Of a DNA stretch of 44,118 nt, positions 9,845 through 19,024 are shown piece by piece. This DNA comes from an uncultured Pseudomonadales bacterium. Its GTDB lineage: Bacteria > Pseudomonadota > Gammaproteobacteria > Pseudomonadales > Cellvibrionaceae. The first letter of the stretch is position 1. Every line of letters starts with the position of its first letter. The position numbers and the translations under genes were made by a program. The notes under the pieces are model-generated. The model was not told the DNA's origin, searched no databases, and was given only the letters and a program-made list of their open reading frames with translations. Location of the stretch: the NCBI GenBank assembly GCA_947494095.1, contig CANLTI010000044.1:1-44118 (forward strand), given 5' to 3'.

Positions 9845-10927
9845 ATGGCAATATATTTAGTGACAGGTGGGTGCGGATACTTAGGTTCACGTTTGCTTGG
9901 GTATTTGATAGGTGATGTCCACTGCGTGAGAGTACTTGATAATTTATCGCGCGGTGTTTCAATGAGCACAACGGATTGTGTAGACTTTAAAATAGGTGAT
10001 GTCTGTTGTGCGCAAACGGTAGAAACCTATATGGAAGGTGTCGATGGATGCTTTCATTTGGCAGATGCGTCTGAATCTGGCGTTAGTAAGCATAATGGTC
10101 GTGATATTAAAACAACGCTTGCCGGCGGATTTAATATATTTTCTTCGGCGGAAAAATATAAAGTCAAAGTTGTGTATATTTCTTCATCGGCTGTTTATGG
10201 TGATAATGCCGATTTACCTTTGAACGAGCAAGCGGAGCCCTGCCCATTAACAGTCTATGCTGCAGATAAGCGGGCGCTGGAATTACACGCTAAAGTTGCT
10301 TCGATCATGGAGTCGATTCCGACAGTTGGCCTTAGACTCTTTAATGTTTACGGAGAGCGCTATGAGCATGAGGGCTCTGGCTGTGATGTGGTCACTAAAT
10401 TTGTTGAGTGTATTATTAATAATAAAGCCATTGATATTTATGGTGACGGTGAGCAAATACGCGATTATGTCTATGTTGAAGATGCTATTCGTTTTATTGT
10501 GTCAGCAATGGTGTATCGCAATGCAACCGCAGAGATATTTAATGTTTGTAGTGGAGAAGGTATAAGCGTTAATGAGTTGGTTAAGCGAGTGATGAGCATG
10601 ACGCAAACGCTGGTCCCTGCATGTTATAAATCATCGCGCAGTGGTGATATTTATGGCTCGGTGGGCTGTCCTAAAAAATCATGGGATAAATTGCATTGTA
10701 AAACGGCAATAACGCTCAATGCGGGACTTCAGAGGTTAATTGATTTTTATTTGAGTGATGAAAAATCAATGAATATGATTTCTACGAATTATCCAATTGT
10801 TGATTGCAATCAAAAAGGGTTTAGTACCTCATCGGTTGAGCATGGCGCGATCGAAAGCCAAAATAATACGATTTTATTTTCTAGCGCTTCTGGAAATGGT
10901 CTTTTAGATGGTAATGTGAGTTGTTAA
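9845..10927 (+). CDS. NAD-dependent sugar epimerase/dehydratase (extended SDR, UDP-glucose 4-epimerase-like)
   Basis: 360 residues. The N-terminal Rossmann motif TGGCGYLGSRL (GxxGxxG, residues about 7-17) binds NAD(H). The catalytic SSSAVYG serine region and the YAADK (YxxxK) active-site pair follow, then an RLFNVYGER segment and the DYVYVEDAI motif, all typical of extended SDR enzymes of the GalE/RmlB superfamily. Such enzymes supply nucleotide sugars, here plausibly for the neighbouring polysaccharide locus. The C-terminal 45 residues beyond the SDR core have no recognised match. GAAAGG precedes the ATG at ribosome-binding distance. The exact substrate cannot be read from the sequence; 4-epimerase versus 4,6-dehydratase is open. 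Confidence 0.85.
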   Translation: MAIYLVTGGCGYLGSRLLGYLIGDVHCVRVLDNLSRGVSMSTTDCVDFKIGDVCCAQTVETYMEGVDGCFHLADASESGVSKHNGRDIKTTLAGGFNIFSSAEKYKVKVVYISSSAVYGDNADLPLNEQAEPCPLTVYAADKRALELHAKVASIMESIPTVGLRLFNVYGERYEHEGSGCDVVTKFVECIINNKAIDIYGDGEQIRDYVYVEDAIRFIVSAMVYRNATAEIFNVCSGEGISVNELVKRVMSMTQTLVPACYKSSRSGDIYGSVGCPKKSWDKLHCKTAITLNAGLQRLIDFYLSDEKSMNMISTNYPIVDCNQKGFSTSSVEHGAIESQNNTILFSSASGNGLLDGNVSC

Positions 10928-11045
10928 TTATTAGCCCTATAGTATCAATACATCTTTATGGCAGATTTATTGTATGGCGTGTCATTATTTAATAATTTTA
11001 TAGTCTGATCTTTTTCATGTAAAAACCCCCGAGAGTATCTATGTA

Positions 11046-12125
11046 ATGAATAGACTCCATGCGTTAGATTTATTGCGATTTATAGCCGCTATTAGCGTCG
11101 TTTTTTATCATTTTATTAATCGGCCTGAGACAACATCATTTGAGTGGTTAGCGCCTTTTACTCAATATGGTTATTTAGGTGTGCCAATTTTTTTTATTAT
11201 TAGTGGGTATGTGATTGCAGTATCAGCGTCTAATCGGTCCTCTTTTGGGTTCCTCAAGGCAAGAATTATTAGGCTGTATCCTGCTTACTGGATAGGATTG
11301 TTTTTTACATTGAGTGTTCTTATCTTGTCTGAAGGTTATTCGAATAATGAGAGCTCAATTATTGTTGTTTTTTTAGCTAACCTAACAATGATTAATGATG
11401 TGTTTGGCATTAGTAATGTAGATGGTGTTTATTGGACTTTGCATGCCGAGTTGCGTTTTTATGGGTGTGTTTTTTTGTTAATGATATTTGGGTTTTTTAA
11501 TCGATTTTATCTATGGGTGAATGCTTGGTTATTGATGTCAGTTGTTCATGTTTTTTTGGGTGAGCCATTTTTTATGGGGTGGTTTATTAGTCCTGTATAT
11601 TCACCTTTTTTTATAGCGGGTATTGTATTTTATCTTTTACAGCGTGATGGTATTCGTTTTTATTTGATCTTCATGCTAGCTGTTACATGTGTATTGTCGC
11701 TTGTGCGTACGTATGAAATAACGCCAAGCTTTATTGTAGGATCCGGTAAGTTTCAGGGGATGATGAGTGCTGTTATTGTTTTTATTTTATTTTTAATATT
11801 TTTGATGTTAATTTGTCGTTGGATTGTGGTAAAGCGCTATTATTGGCTTTCGATACTTGGGGCCATGACCTACCCTCTATACCTTATTCATAATGTGGCT
11901 GGGCGTATTTTTATTGATCAGGGCAGGCGTGTCGTGAGCGAGGAGTTAGCTATTATGATGACTGTTGCTGTGATGGTTGTATTGAGCTTTTTTATTACGC
12001 AATATGCAGAGCCTGGAGCTACGGCCTTGTTTAGATGTTTTTTAGATTATACGGAGCGCATTTTAGAGCGTATACTCTCGTCAAAGTATTGCGTAAAGTT
12101 GCGTTTGATACTGGGTGTCAAGTGA
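11046..12125 (+). CDS. Acyltransferase family 3 integral membrane protein (OafA/ExoZ-like)
   Basis: 359 residues, almost entirely hydrophobic helices (about 10 membrane spans). The N-terminus HALDLLRFIAAISVVFYHF carries the R...H signature of family 3 acyltransferases, followed by GYLGVPIFFIISGYVI and an FxxARxxRLYPAYW-like motif (FLKARIIRLYPAYWIG). These enzymes O-acylate cell-surface polysaccharides from the inner membrane. Together with the epimerase 118 bp upstream on the same strand, it probably modifies the exopolysaccharide made by the adjacent locus (inference). It converges on the sypG-like gene with only 45 bp between, and no clear terminator is visible there. Confidence 0.9.
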   Translation: MNRLHALDLLRFIAAISVVFYHFINRPETTSFEWLAPFTQYGYLGVPIFFIISGYVIAVSASNRSSFGFLKARIIRLYPAYWIGLFFTLSVLILSEGYSNNESSIIVVFLANLTMINDVFGISNVDGVYWTLHAELRFYGCVFLLMIFGFFNRFYLWVNAWLLMSVVHVFLGEPFFMGWFISPVYSPFFIAGIVFYLLQRDGIRFYLIFMLAVTCVLSLVRTYEITPSFIVGSGKFQGMMSAVIVFILFLIFLMLICRWIVVKRYYWLSILGAMTYPLYLIHNVAGRIFIDQGRRVVSEELAIMMTVAVMVVLSFFITQYAEPGATALFRCFLDYTERILERILSSKYCVKLRLILGVK

Positions 12126-12170
12126 TGCTGCCTTATGTAAATATACAGCGCCAAGCTAATTTTTTATGAT

Positions 12171-13754
12171 TTATTGGTGGCTCCATTGTTGCTTTTTTCG
12201 ATAAATAGTCGAAGGGCTTACATCGAGTAATGTGGCCGCTTTGGGAATATTGCCACCTGTCAATACAATAGCATGTTCTATCGCTTCTCTTTCAATGGCG
12301 GCGAGTGTTTTAACGGGGGGCGATGCGCAGTGGTCCTGGCTAGTGCCAGTGTAAAATCGCGGTGGCGAGCTATAGTTATTGCCGTGATTATCCTGCTGGT
12401 TACTTAAGGAGGTACGCTCATTTGCAATGTTGAATTGTATGCTGTCGAGCGGCTTAAGTATTTTTAAGGTGTTATCTAGGGTTTGGGTTTGATGATTGGT
12501 AGTATAGTTATTCGCTATAAGCTCTTGCGATACTGTCTCGGCTGGTTGTTTAGGGCCTGACGGTTCAGCTTGTTGCCATTTTAATTGGTTAAGTGGTGGC
12601 GGTAAATGCTCTAATTTTACAGTGATGTCGTTATGGAGTACGACAATATTGCGCATAACATTTTGTAATTGCCTAATATTACCAGGCCATGGAAATTTTA
12701 AAAAAACGTGCTTAACATGGTCTGATATATTTGAGAATTCTTTATGCTCTTCTTTAGTGAATTTTATTAAAAAATATTGCGCTAATAATATAATGTCATT
12801 TCCACGCATCCTTAATGGTGGCAAGTTAATGGGCAAAACATTTAAGCGATAATATAAGTCTTCTCTAAAGTTGCCATTTTGTACCTCTTCATAGGGGTCT
12901 CGATTAGTGGCGCAAATCACTCTAACATTGACAAATTCAACTTTGCTGCTGCCCACTTTTTGTACTGTTTTGTTTTGCAAAAATCGTAGCAACTTCGTTT
13001 GCAAATCGAGAGGCATCTCGCCAATCTCATCTAAAAAAAGAGTGCCCTCATTGGCTTCGAGTATGGCGCCTTTACGCTCGGCATGCGCACCCGTAAAGGC
13101 TCCTTTAATATGGCCGAATAATTCACTCTCTATTAAATCTCGAGGAATGGCGCCACAGTTTATAGCAATGAACGGTTTATTAGCGCGTGAACTCTGTTGT
13201 TTAATGGCTTCTGCGCAGACTTCTTTACCTGTGCCGCTTTCACCTGTGATCAAGACGGTAGCATCACTGGGTGCTGCCGCATCAATAGTCTTGTAGACCG
13301 CTTGAATAGGCGCGCAACTGCCAATAAAACCATGGTAATGCTCGCGCTGGATGTCTTTTTTGATTTTGGCGACAGTGTGTTTCAGTTGATGTACTTCTAT
13401 ACAGTTGTAAAGTGTTGTGCGTAAGCGATCTGCATTGACAGGTTTCTCTAAAAAATCTTTTGCTCCCATCCGTATAAGGTTCATCGCAATATCAATAGAG
13501 CCATGGGCTGTAACAATAACAACAGGGCATGTATAGTATTGGCAGATCCAGCGTAATACATCTCGGCCGCTGATGTCTGGCAGGTTGAGATCAAGTAATA
13601 CAACATCGGGCGGATTTTTTTTAATGCAAACCATAGCCTCTTTACCACTGCTGCAAAGAGTAATGTTGGCATTGAGCGGCGACAAATACATTTCGTAAGT
13701 CACAGCAAGTGAGTGTGTATCTTCAACTAATATAATATTGGCCTTATCACTCAT
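12171..13754 (-). CDS. sypG: Sigma-54-dependent response regulator, SypG-like activator of polysaccharide genes
   Basis: 527 residues with NtrC-family architecture. A receiver domain (phospho-acceptor Asp55 in VVLLDLNLP, Lys104 in EKP) is followed by an AAA+ ATPase with Walker A GESGTGKE (171-178) and the sigma-54-contacting loop GAFTGA (218-223). A C-terminal Fis-type helix-turn-helix (about 490-525, ending PKAATLLDVSPSTIYRKK) binds DNA. A variable Gln/Pro-rich linker separates AAA+ and HTH. It is the last gene of the STAS / OmpA / Wza / ATPase / hybrid kinase / SypE cluster, the position of sypG in Vibrio fischeri, where it activates syp promoters. All residues for an active activator are present. 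Candidate -24/-12 promoters at 22729, 42525, 28397 and 9788 are likely targets. The orthology claim rests on architecture and gene order. Confidence 0.9.
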   Translation of the reverse strand: MSDKANIILVEDTHSLAVTYEMYLSPLNANITLCSSGKEAMVCIKKNPPDVVLLDLNLPDISGRDVLRWICQYYTCPVVIVTAHGSIDIAMNLIRMGAKDFLEKPVNADRLRTTLYNCIEVHQLKHTVAKIKKDIQREHYHGFIGSCAPIQAVYKTIDAAAPSDATVLITGESGTGKEVCAEAIKQQSSRANKPFIAINCGAIPRDLIESELFGHIKGAFTGAHAERKGAILEANEGTLFLDEIGEMPLDLQTKLLRFLQNKTVQKVGSSKVEFVNVRVICATNRDPYEEVQNGNFREDLYYRLNVLPINLPPLRMRGNDIILLAQYFLIKFTKEEHKEFSNISDHVKHVFLKFPWPGNIRQLQNVMRNIVVLHNDITVKLEHLPPPLNQLKWQQAEPSGPKQPAETVSQELIANNYTTNHQTQTLDNTLKILKPLDSIQFNIANERTSLSNQQDNHGNNYSSPPRFYTGTSQDHCASPPVKTLAAIEREAIEHAIVLTGGNIPKAATLLDVSPSTIYRKKQQWSHQ

Positions 13755-13862
13755 AGCGTTAACTATTGTCCTTCAGGGCTTGCTGTATTTGAAGCGTATA
13801 CTCAAAAATCGTCTTCTATATTTTAATATTCCGCAGAGCTTTTATCGTGCGCTTTTTAAGTT

Positions 13863-15413
13863 TTAATCTGACGAGTACGTCTCTAGCATAAGTAGTGTTG
13901 CATCATCACTAGGCTTGCCAGCAACGACGTCAAAGGTTTTCATGACCTCATGTACGGCTTGATGTATGGGTTGATGACAGGTACCTGCAATGGCATCTAG
14001 CATACTTTGCTCAAGGTGCGCGCGGTTGTTAGCTTGCTCGGCGCCTTCAAATAAACCGTCACTGTACAACACGAGCCGCTCTCCTTGCTTAAGGGTGATC
14101 TGTTGGCTTTGGTATCTATTTTGAGCGATCAATCCAGGTAGCATACCACCACATTCAAGGCGCGTAATCTTGCCGTTACTGACAATCAGGGGCGGTGGGT
14201 GCCCGCCGCTTGCTAGGCAAACCTGACCATTGTTGAGTAGCTCTATAACCAGTGTAGTTAAAATAGTATGGCTTAGCAGGTTATCTGCAAATGCCATATC
14301 AGAAAGGTGATCGAGTACAACGGCGCAATCAAAAGGTGGCTGCCCGGCCTGGCAGGGCGTCATACTGCGTACTAAACCACGTAAATATCCTGTGTGCGCG
14401 TGAGCAAAGAATTTGGCGCTAATGTCATGCCCCATAATATCAAGCAATACTAATGTGGGGTTGGGGGTAGCCTCCAAAAACACGGCGTCGCCGCCGCCAT
14501 GCCCAGTATTACGGCTGCCATAAGCCAGTTGCCAGCTCAGGACATGAGGCGGAAGGCTAGGGTAGAGTGCACGAGTGATTTTATGATCGAGGCGCTCGGT
14601 TACGCGATTAATCAGTTGATTTGTGCGCTGTAATATACGCTCTATACTAGCAATAAGTTGCGCCTTCGTGGCCGGCTTTTGTAAAAAATCATCAATCCCT
14701 AGATGTGCCAGACGTTCGATATTCATCATGTCTTCTGTGCCAGTTAAAAACATAAAAGGGATGAGATCGGTGGTGCTTTGGCCGAGTAATGATTTTCTAA
14801 AATCTATTCCATTAATGCCAGGCATTGAAATATCAGATACGACAATATCAATAGGTTGTTTTTCTATGGCATTAATAGCTTCTTGTGCTTCGTGGCAGGC
14901 AATGACGGTATAGTCGCTGCGTAGATATTCTGCATATAAATAGTTTTGAGCGGGGTTGTCCTCCAGCAATAGGACGCGTATTTTCTGGCTTTTTTGAGGC
15001 CAGTTTATGTGGCAAATAATGCAATTTACGAAAGGAGCCTGTTCGGTTTTATATGCGACTTGCTGGCAAGTTGCTTTAATTAAGCTTAAACCTCGCCCGT
15101 GTTCTGCTAAAGGACTAATGTCATCTAGCTCAGGAGGTGGGGTATTCAATGGATTAAACGCACCGCCATTATCTCGATATTCAAAAATAAGATGATCGGC
15201 TGTTTTATAAATACTAATACTGATGGATGTTGCTTTGGGTTTTTGACTATAGTCTGTGCTATTGGCAATGAGTTCACTACTGGACAGTAATAAAGGATTT
15301 ACGATCTGTGGTGGCCACTGCAAGCGTTTGGCGATTTCATTAATATCTGATCGACATTTCTTTAAAGTAGTTAAATTGCAATCATAAACTTGAAAAAATA
15401 AACATCGTCGCAT
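13863..15413 (-). CDS. sypE: SypE-like three-domain partner-switch regulator (HATPase kinase - receiver - PP2C phosphatase)
   Basis: 516 residues with a rare domain order. The N-terminal RsbW-type HATPase serine kinase (about 1-140) has E47 and N51 in SSSELIANS, DNGGAF at 81-86 and EHGRGLSL at 104-110. A central receiver domain (about 145-265) has Asp194 in VVSDISMPG. The C-terminal RsbU/SpoIIE-type PP2C phosphatase (about 290-510) has D309 in GHGGGDA, D325 in LLDIMGHD, SGGHPPPL, YSDGLFEG and a final DDATLL. This is exactly the architecture of V. fischeri SypE, which phosphorylates and dephosphorylates the STAS protein SypA to gate biofilm formation. Both enzymatic halves look intact. The matching STAS gene is at 22314-22670 in the same gene run. 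It lies 48 bp downstream of the hybrid kinase gene. Confidence 0.92.
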   Translation of the reverse strand: MRRCLFFQVYDCNLTTLKKCRSDINEIAKRLQWPPQIVNPLLLSSSELIANSTDYSQKPKATSISISIYKTADHLIFEYRDNGGAFNPLNTPPPELDDISPLAEHGRGLSLIKATCQQVAYKTEQAPFVNCIICHINWPQKSQKIRVLLLEDNPAQNYLYAEYLRSDYTVIACHEAQEAINAIEKQPIDIVVSDISMPGINGIDFRKSLLGQSTTDLIPFMFLTGTEDMMNIERLAHLGIDDFLQKPATKAQLIASIERILQRTNQLINRVTERLDHKITRALYPSLPPHVLSWQLAYGSRNTGHGGGDAVFLEATPNPTLVLLDIMGHDISAKFFAHAHTGYLRGLVRSMTPCQAGQPPFDCAVVLDHLSDMAFADNLLSHTILTTLVIELLNNGQVCLASGGHPPPLIVSNGKITRLECGGMLPGLIAQNRYQSQQITLKQGERLVLYSDGLFEGAEQANNRAHLEQSMLDAIAGTCHQPIHQAVHEVMKTFDVVAGKPSDDATLLMLETYSSD

Positions 15414-15461
15414 GTTGATTACCTGGGGTGTAAATGCATTGATTGTCGTTAAAAATATCCC

Positions 15462-18128
15462 TTATTGACATAATTTTTTTAAAAAATCACGTTGAGCTTT
15501 AACAGTTTTTTGAGCGAGTATGTGTATACCTTGCATAGCATGATGAACATTACTGAATTCGTTGGCCTTTATATTTAGCTCAATAATTTTTGCTTTAGCC
15601 GATAGTTCAATAGCCCCAAAGCTGGCTGAGCTACTTTTCAATATATGTGCTTCGTCACCTAGCGTTGACCATATTTCCTGTGCTAAAAGAAGCTCCATTT
15701 TAGGAATTCTTTCATCTAATTCTTTGAAGTAAATGTCTAAAATTACACTAATAGACGACTCGGAGGTGTCTTTTATTAACTGCGCTAATACTCTAGAATC
15801 AAGGATGTTTTCGGAGCCATCTTTTATCGCATAATCATTTTCACTGCGTGAAGAATATTTATCTACAGTCTTGCTAGGCCTAAGTTCATTACTTTTTTGG
15901 GTGTTTTGTTTTTTTGTGCTTTTAGGTGATTGTAACCAATGCTCAATTTTTTTATCAAATATATCAGTATCAATGGGTTTGCTAATGTAGTCATTCATGC
16001 CTGCGGCCATGCACGTTGCTCGGTCTTCCGCAAAAGCATTAGCTGTCAAGGCGATAATGGGTGTTTCTTTATTGCTGCTGTTGCCTGCGCGGATGTGACT
16101 TGTCGCTTCTAAGCCATCCATAATTGGCATTGATAAATCCATAAGTATTAGAGGATATTTTTTATTTTTTATTTTTTCGATCGCTTCTTTGCCATTGCAG
16201 GCAATATCTGCGGTGATGTTGTGTTGTTCGAGTAAAGCTAAGGCGACGGCACGGTTGGTTTCCCCATCCTCAACTAATAGAATATGACTATCGGAATCCT
16301 CGAAAGTGGCTTCACCTTTCATGTCGTTGACTTTGTTATCTTCTAGTATGGCCATTAATTTATGAGCTAAAATGGGTTTGTCTAATGAAAGTGTAAATCC
16401 TCGATGTAAACTGTAGCGCATTTGATCGGCTAAACGCATATCGCTGATACAAACAAAAACGAAGCGTTTTGCACTTAAAAAACGATCGGCTATTTGATGG
16501 TAATGCCGAGAGTTTTCTCTAAATTCGTCAGCTTCACCAAAAAAAAAGGCTGTTTCGATTGATGCCGTTAGTGTGCGCGTTATATCTCTAACATAGTAGA
16601 CTTTAACGCCCCAATAGTTAAGTTGCTTTTCTAGAGACTTTTCGATAGTACTATTCTCGCAATCTAAAAAAGCAGAAATTCTCTTTGAGTGTAAGTTTTT
16701 GTATATAGTACTGTATTGATCGAATATGTGTTTTTTTGAAGGTAAAGGCTTGTCTAAAGGCTGGGTCGGAGTAAGCGGTAATAGAACAGTAAATGTGGAT
16801 CCATGATTAGGGGTACTTTTTACATGAATTTCACCAGACATTAGCTCAATGAGCTGTTTGGCAATGCTCAGGCCTAAGCCTGTACCACCGAATCGACGGT
16901 TTTCAGATGATTCGGCTTGAATAAAAGCGTTAAATACACTTTCGCATTCTGCGCGACTCATGCCGATACCAGAATCAATGACTTCAAATTTCATGAGATT
17001 TTCATGGTATGGCTCTATGTTAACGTGAACGCCTCCGCGCTCGGTAAACTTAATGGCATTGTTAATTAAGTTCATTAATATTTGTCTAATGCGCTGTTCA
17101 TCACCTGCAAATAATCCATTGCAGTCTGGGTGCACACTAATGGCTAATTCGGTATTGTTTTGCGCTGCTCTCACCCAAAATATAGAGGCTATTTCATCTA
17201 ATAAAATATTAATATTGAAAGGGGCGATGTTTAATGTGAAATGTCCGGCTTCTATTTTTGAAAAATCAAGAACATCATTAATTAAAGACATTAAAGTTTG
17301 ACCGCCTATGTGAGCGATTTCGGCATATTTTTTTTGTTTTTCTGTAAGCTCGGTATTTAAAAGTAATTGTGCCATATTCAGTATGGCATTAAGTGGAGAT
17401 CGTATTTCATGGCTCATCGTGGCCAGAAACCGCCCTTTTGCATCATTTGCCTGCTCGGCTTGTTTTTTTGAGATGTTTAAGGCATTTAAATAGTGCTCGT
17501 TATTGTCGTCTTTACTTGATGATGTTATAGGCTCTAGCGTGATCGCGTAAAGTGCGGAGTCGTTTCTGTATGTATGACTAGGGTCTGCTAGAGGGACTAT
17601 ATCAATAGTTGTAGGCTGCTTAAAGATATAAAGCTGATTGCTAATATTATGATATTTATCGGTATTTTTTTGGGCGTTGCTAATAGGTTGGTCAGTAGCG
17701 ATAATTTTTTTTAAGGTGGCGGTCAGTGATTGTAATGTGTTTATATCGTGATTTGAGTTAATGACTTTCCCGTAGCTATCAAATATTATTTTAATGCACT
17801 TTTTTTTGGAAGGATTATTATCTTCTTTAATGTGGCCAAATGTAAATTTAAGTAAGTCGAAGGTGTCTATGATTAAAAAAAAATAATCATCTTGCTTTAG
17901 TGTCATTATTTTGCAGCTAATAGATTTTTTTATGTTGCTGGTGTTGGTCGTTATAAAATAAATATCTTCGCTGTCGCCCCTTGCTTTTATTGCAGATGAC
18001 CAGAGCATAACTTGCTTTTGATTTGGGTTGTTAAGTAATAATTTTGCAGCATTATTTAGTTCGAAATTATTATGCCTTGCATCAATTTTTATACTAGGTT
18101 GCTTTAATAAATGTATGTCTAGCATCAA
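15462..18128 (-). CDS. sypF: Hybrid sensor histidine kinase with receiver and Hpt domains, SypF-like
   Basis: 888 residues. Residues 1-200 contain one or two PAS-like folds and no obvious transmembrane helices. A HisKA domain with His240 in FLATMSHEIRSP is followed by an HATPase_c domain with NLINNAIKFT, DSGIGM and GGTGLGLSI. A degenerate receiver-like region (about 480-610) precedes a true receiver domain with Asp664 in LILMDLSMP, and the C-terminal Hpt domain has its His in AHILKSSSASFGA. In V. fischeri SypF is a hybrid kinase ending in Hpt that drives SypG and SypE, and the location between the SypD-like and SypE-like genes fits. V. fischeri SypF is membrane-bound; lack of membrane segments here suggests a cytosolic signal. 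The order F-E is swapped relative to V. fischeri E-F. Confidence 0.9.
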   Translation of the reverse strand: MMLDIHLLKQPSIKIDARHNNFELNNAAKLLLNNPNQKQVMLWSSAIKARGDSEDIYFITTNTSNIKKSISCKIMTLKQDDYFFLIIDTFDLLKFTFGHIKEDNNPSKKKCIKIIFDSYGKVINSNHDINTLQSLTATLKKIIATDQPISNAQKNTDKYHNISNQLYIFKQPTTIDIVPLADPSHTYRNDSALYAITLEPITSSSKDDNNEHYLNALNISKKQAEQANDAKGRFLATMSHEIRSPLNAILNMAQLLLNTELTEKQKKYAEIAHIGGQTLMSLINDVLDFSKIEAGHFTLNIAPFNINILLDEIASIFWVRAAQNNTELAISVHPDCNGLFAGDEQRIRQILMNLINNAIKFTERGGVHVNIEPYHENLMKFEVIDSGIGMSRAECESVFNAFIQAESSENRRFGGTGLGLSIAKQLIELMSGEIHVKSTPNHGSTFTVLLPLTPTQPLDKPLPSKKHIFDQYSTIYKNLHSKRISAFLDCENSTIEKSLEKQLNYWGVKVYYVRDITRTLTASIETAFFFGEADEFRENSRHYHQIADRFLSAKRFVFVCISDMRLADQMRYSLHRGFTLSLDKPILAHKLMAILEDNKVNDMKGEATFEDSDSHILLVEDGETNRAVALALLEQHNITADIACNGKEAIEKIKNKKYPLILMDLSMPIMDGLEATSHIRAGNSSNKETPIIALTANAFAEDRATCMAAGMNDYISKPIDTDIFDKKIEHWLQSPKSTKKQNTQKSNELRPSKTVDKYSSRSENDYAIKDGSENILDSRVLAQLIKDTSESSISVILDIYFKELDERIPKMELLLAQEIWSTLGDEAHILKSSSASFGAIELSAKAKIIELNIKANEFSNVHHAMQGIHILAQKTVKAQRDFLKKLCQ

Positions 18129-18187
18129 GATAACCCAAAGTGAAAGTCGCGTTTTATAGATTAGTTTTTAGGTGTGAATGTGGCACA

Positions 18188-18979
18188 TTAAAGCGGTATC
18201 ATAAGTAAGCTATCTCTTATTTTTTGCGTTAACCATTCAGACGCTTTAGGGAGTATTTTATGAATTCTTTTTGACTCTCTGATGAGTTCTTGCCCTAGCG
18301 ATGGGTTATATTGATTGTTCATAACAATTGCGTGAGGCTTGATACCTTGTTGCGCTAACAAGTGCATAGCACTTTTAAGATGTGGTGCTTTAGTTTTACC
18401 TGCCAGTACCATCAAAATAGTCGCATCGACAGCGGTAGCAATTAGGTCGGCAGGCACAATTTGATTGGCTTTAGTGCCTTGATGTTGTGCACCTAAAGGT
18501 GCGCAATCGATCACTAGCGCGTCAAAATTTTTCCCTAGACGCTCTAAGTGTTGGTTGAGAGTATTGGGATTGCGTAAGGCTAAAATATGGTTTTGTTCTT
18601 GTGGTGCGAGTACCCCAGTGACAACGTCTTCACTGTTATGGCTTGTTACCAGCATTGGTGAGGTTAAGGAGGTACTCAGATGTATTGTGCTATCACATGA
18701 GTCATCTTTTTGCGTTTGATTTGAAGAGTTTTTAACGACTGTATTTAACGGTGTTGTAGTTTTGGGTAGGTCATAGAGTGCTGTCATAGCCGGAGCTAAT
18801 GAATTCATTTCGACATACAGTACAGAATGGCCTGCAAGTAAATGCCTTTGAGCCAATGCCATCGCCAAAGTAGAAACACCAGAGCAATTATCACAAGCTG
18901 TAACCGCAACACGTTTTGATCCTTGACCTAAAGTCTTTAGATATAAGCGATCTAAGTCTGGGTGATGAATCAGTTGCAT
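18188..18979 (-). CDS. CpsD/CapB-like P-loop protein of polysaccharide export with altered Walker A (SypD position)
   Basis: 263 residues. The fold pattern is that of the cytosolic ATPase half of Wzc-type proteins: VAVTACDNCSGVSTLAMALAQ near residues 24-44, VLYVEMN (Walker A'-like) at about 54-60, and FDALVIDCAPLG (Walker B) around 160. The Walker A lysine expected in GKS/T is valine (Val35 in SGVST), and no C-terminal tyrosine cluster is present, so tyrosine autokinase activity is doubtful. It follows the Wza-like gene by 46 bp, the position of sypD. It probably pairs with the separate Wzz-like protein (28433-29866) in polymer export. Degenerate ATPase versus unusual but active NTPase cannot be told by eye. 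Confidence 0.8.
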   Translation of the reverse strand: MQLIHHPDLDRLYLKTLGQGSKRVAVTACDNCSGVSTLAMALAQRHLLAGHSVLYVEMNSLAPAMTALYDLPKTTTPLNTVVKNSSNQTQKDDSCDSTIHLSTSLTSPMLVTSHNSEDVVTGVLAPQEQNHILALRNPNTLNQHLERLGKNFDALVIDCAPLGAQHQGTKANQIVPADLIATAVDATILMVLAGKTKAPHLKSAMHLLAQQGIKPHAIVMNNQYNPSLGQELIRESKRIHKILPKASEWLTQKIRDSLLMIPL

Positions 18980-19024
18980 GATAAGGCCTATTAATAATGC
19001 GTGTTGATAATAAGACGTTAAAAA

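Noticed and set aside
10959..10974. Sigma-54-like sequence TGGCAGATTTATTGTA before the acyltransferase
   Set aside because: The -24 box is good, but the invariant GC at -12 is GT, so it was not called a promoter.
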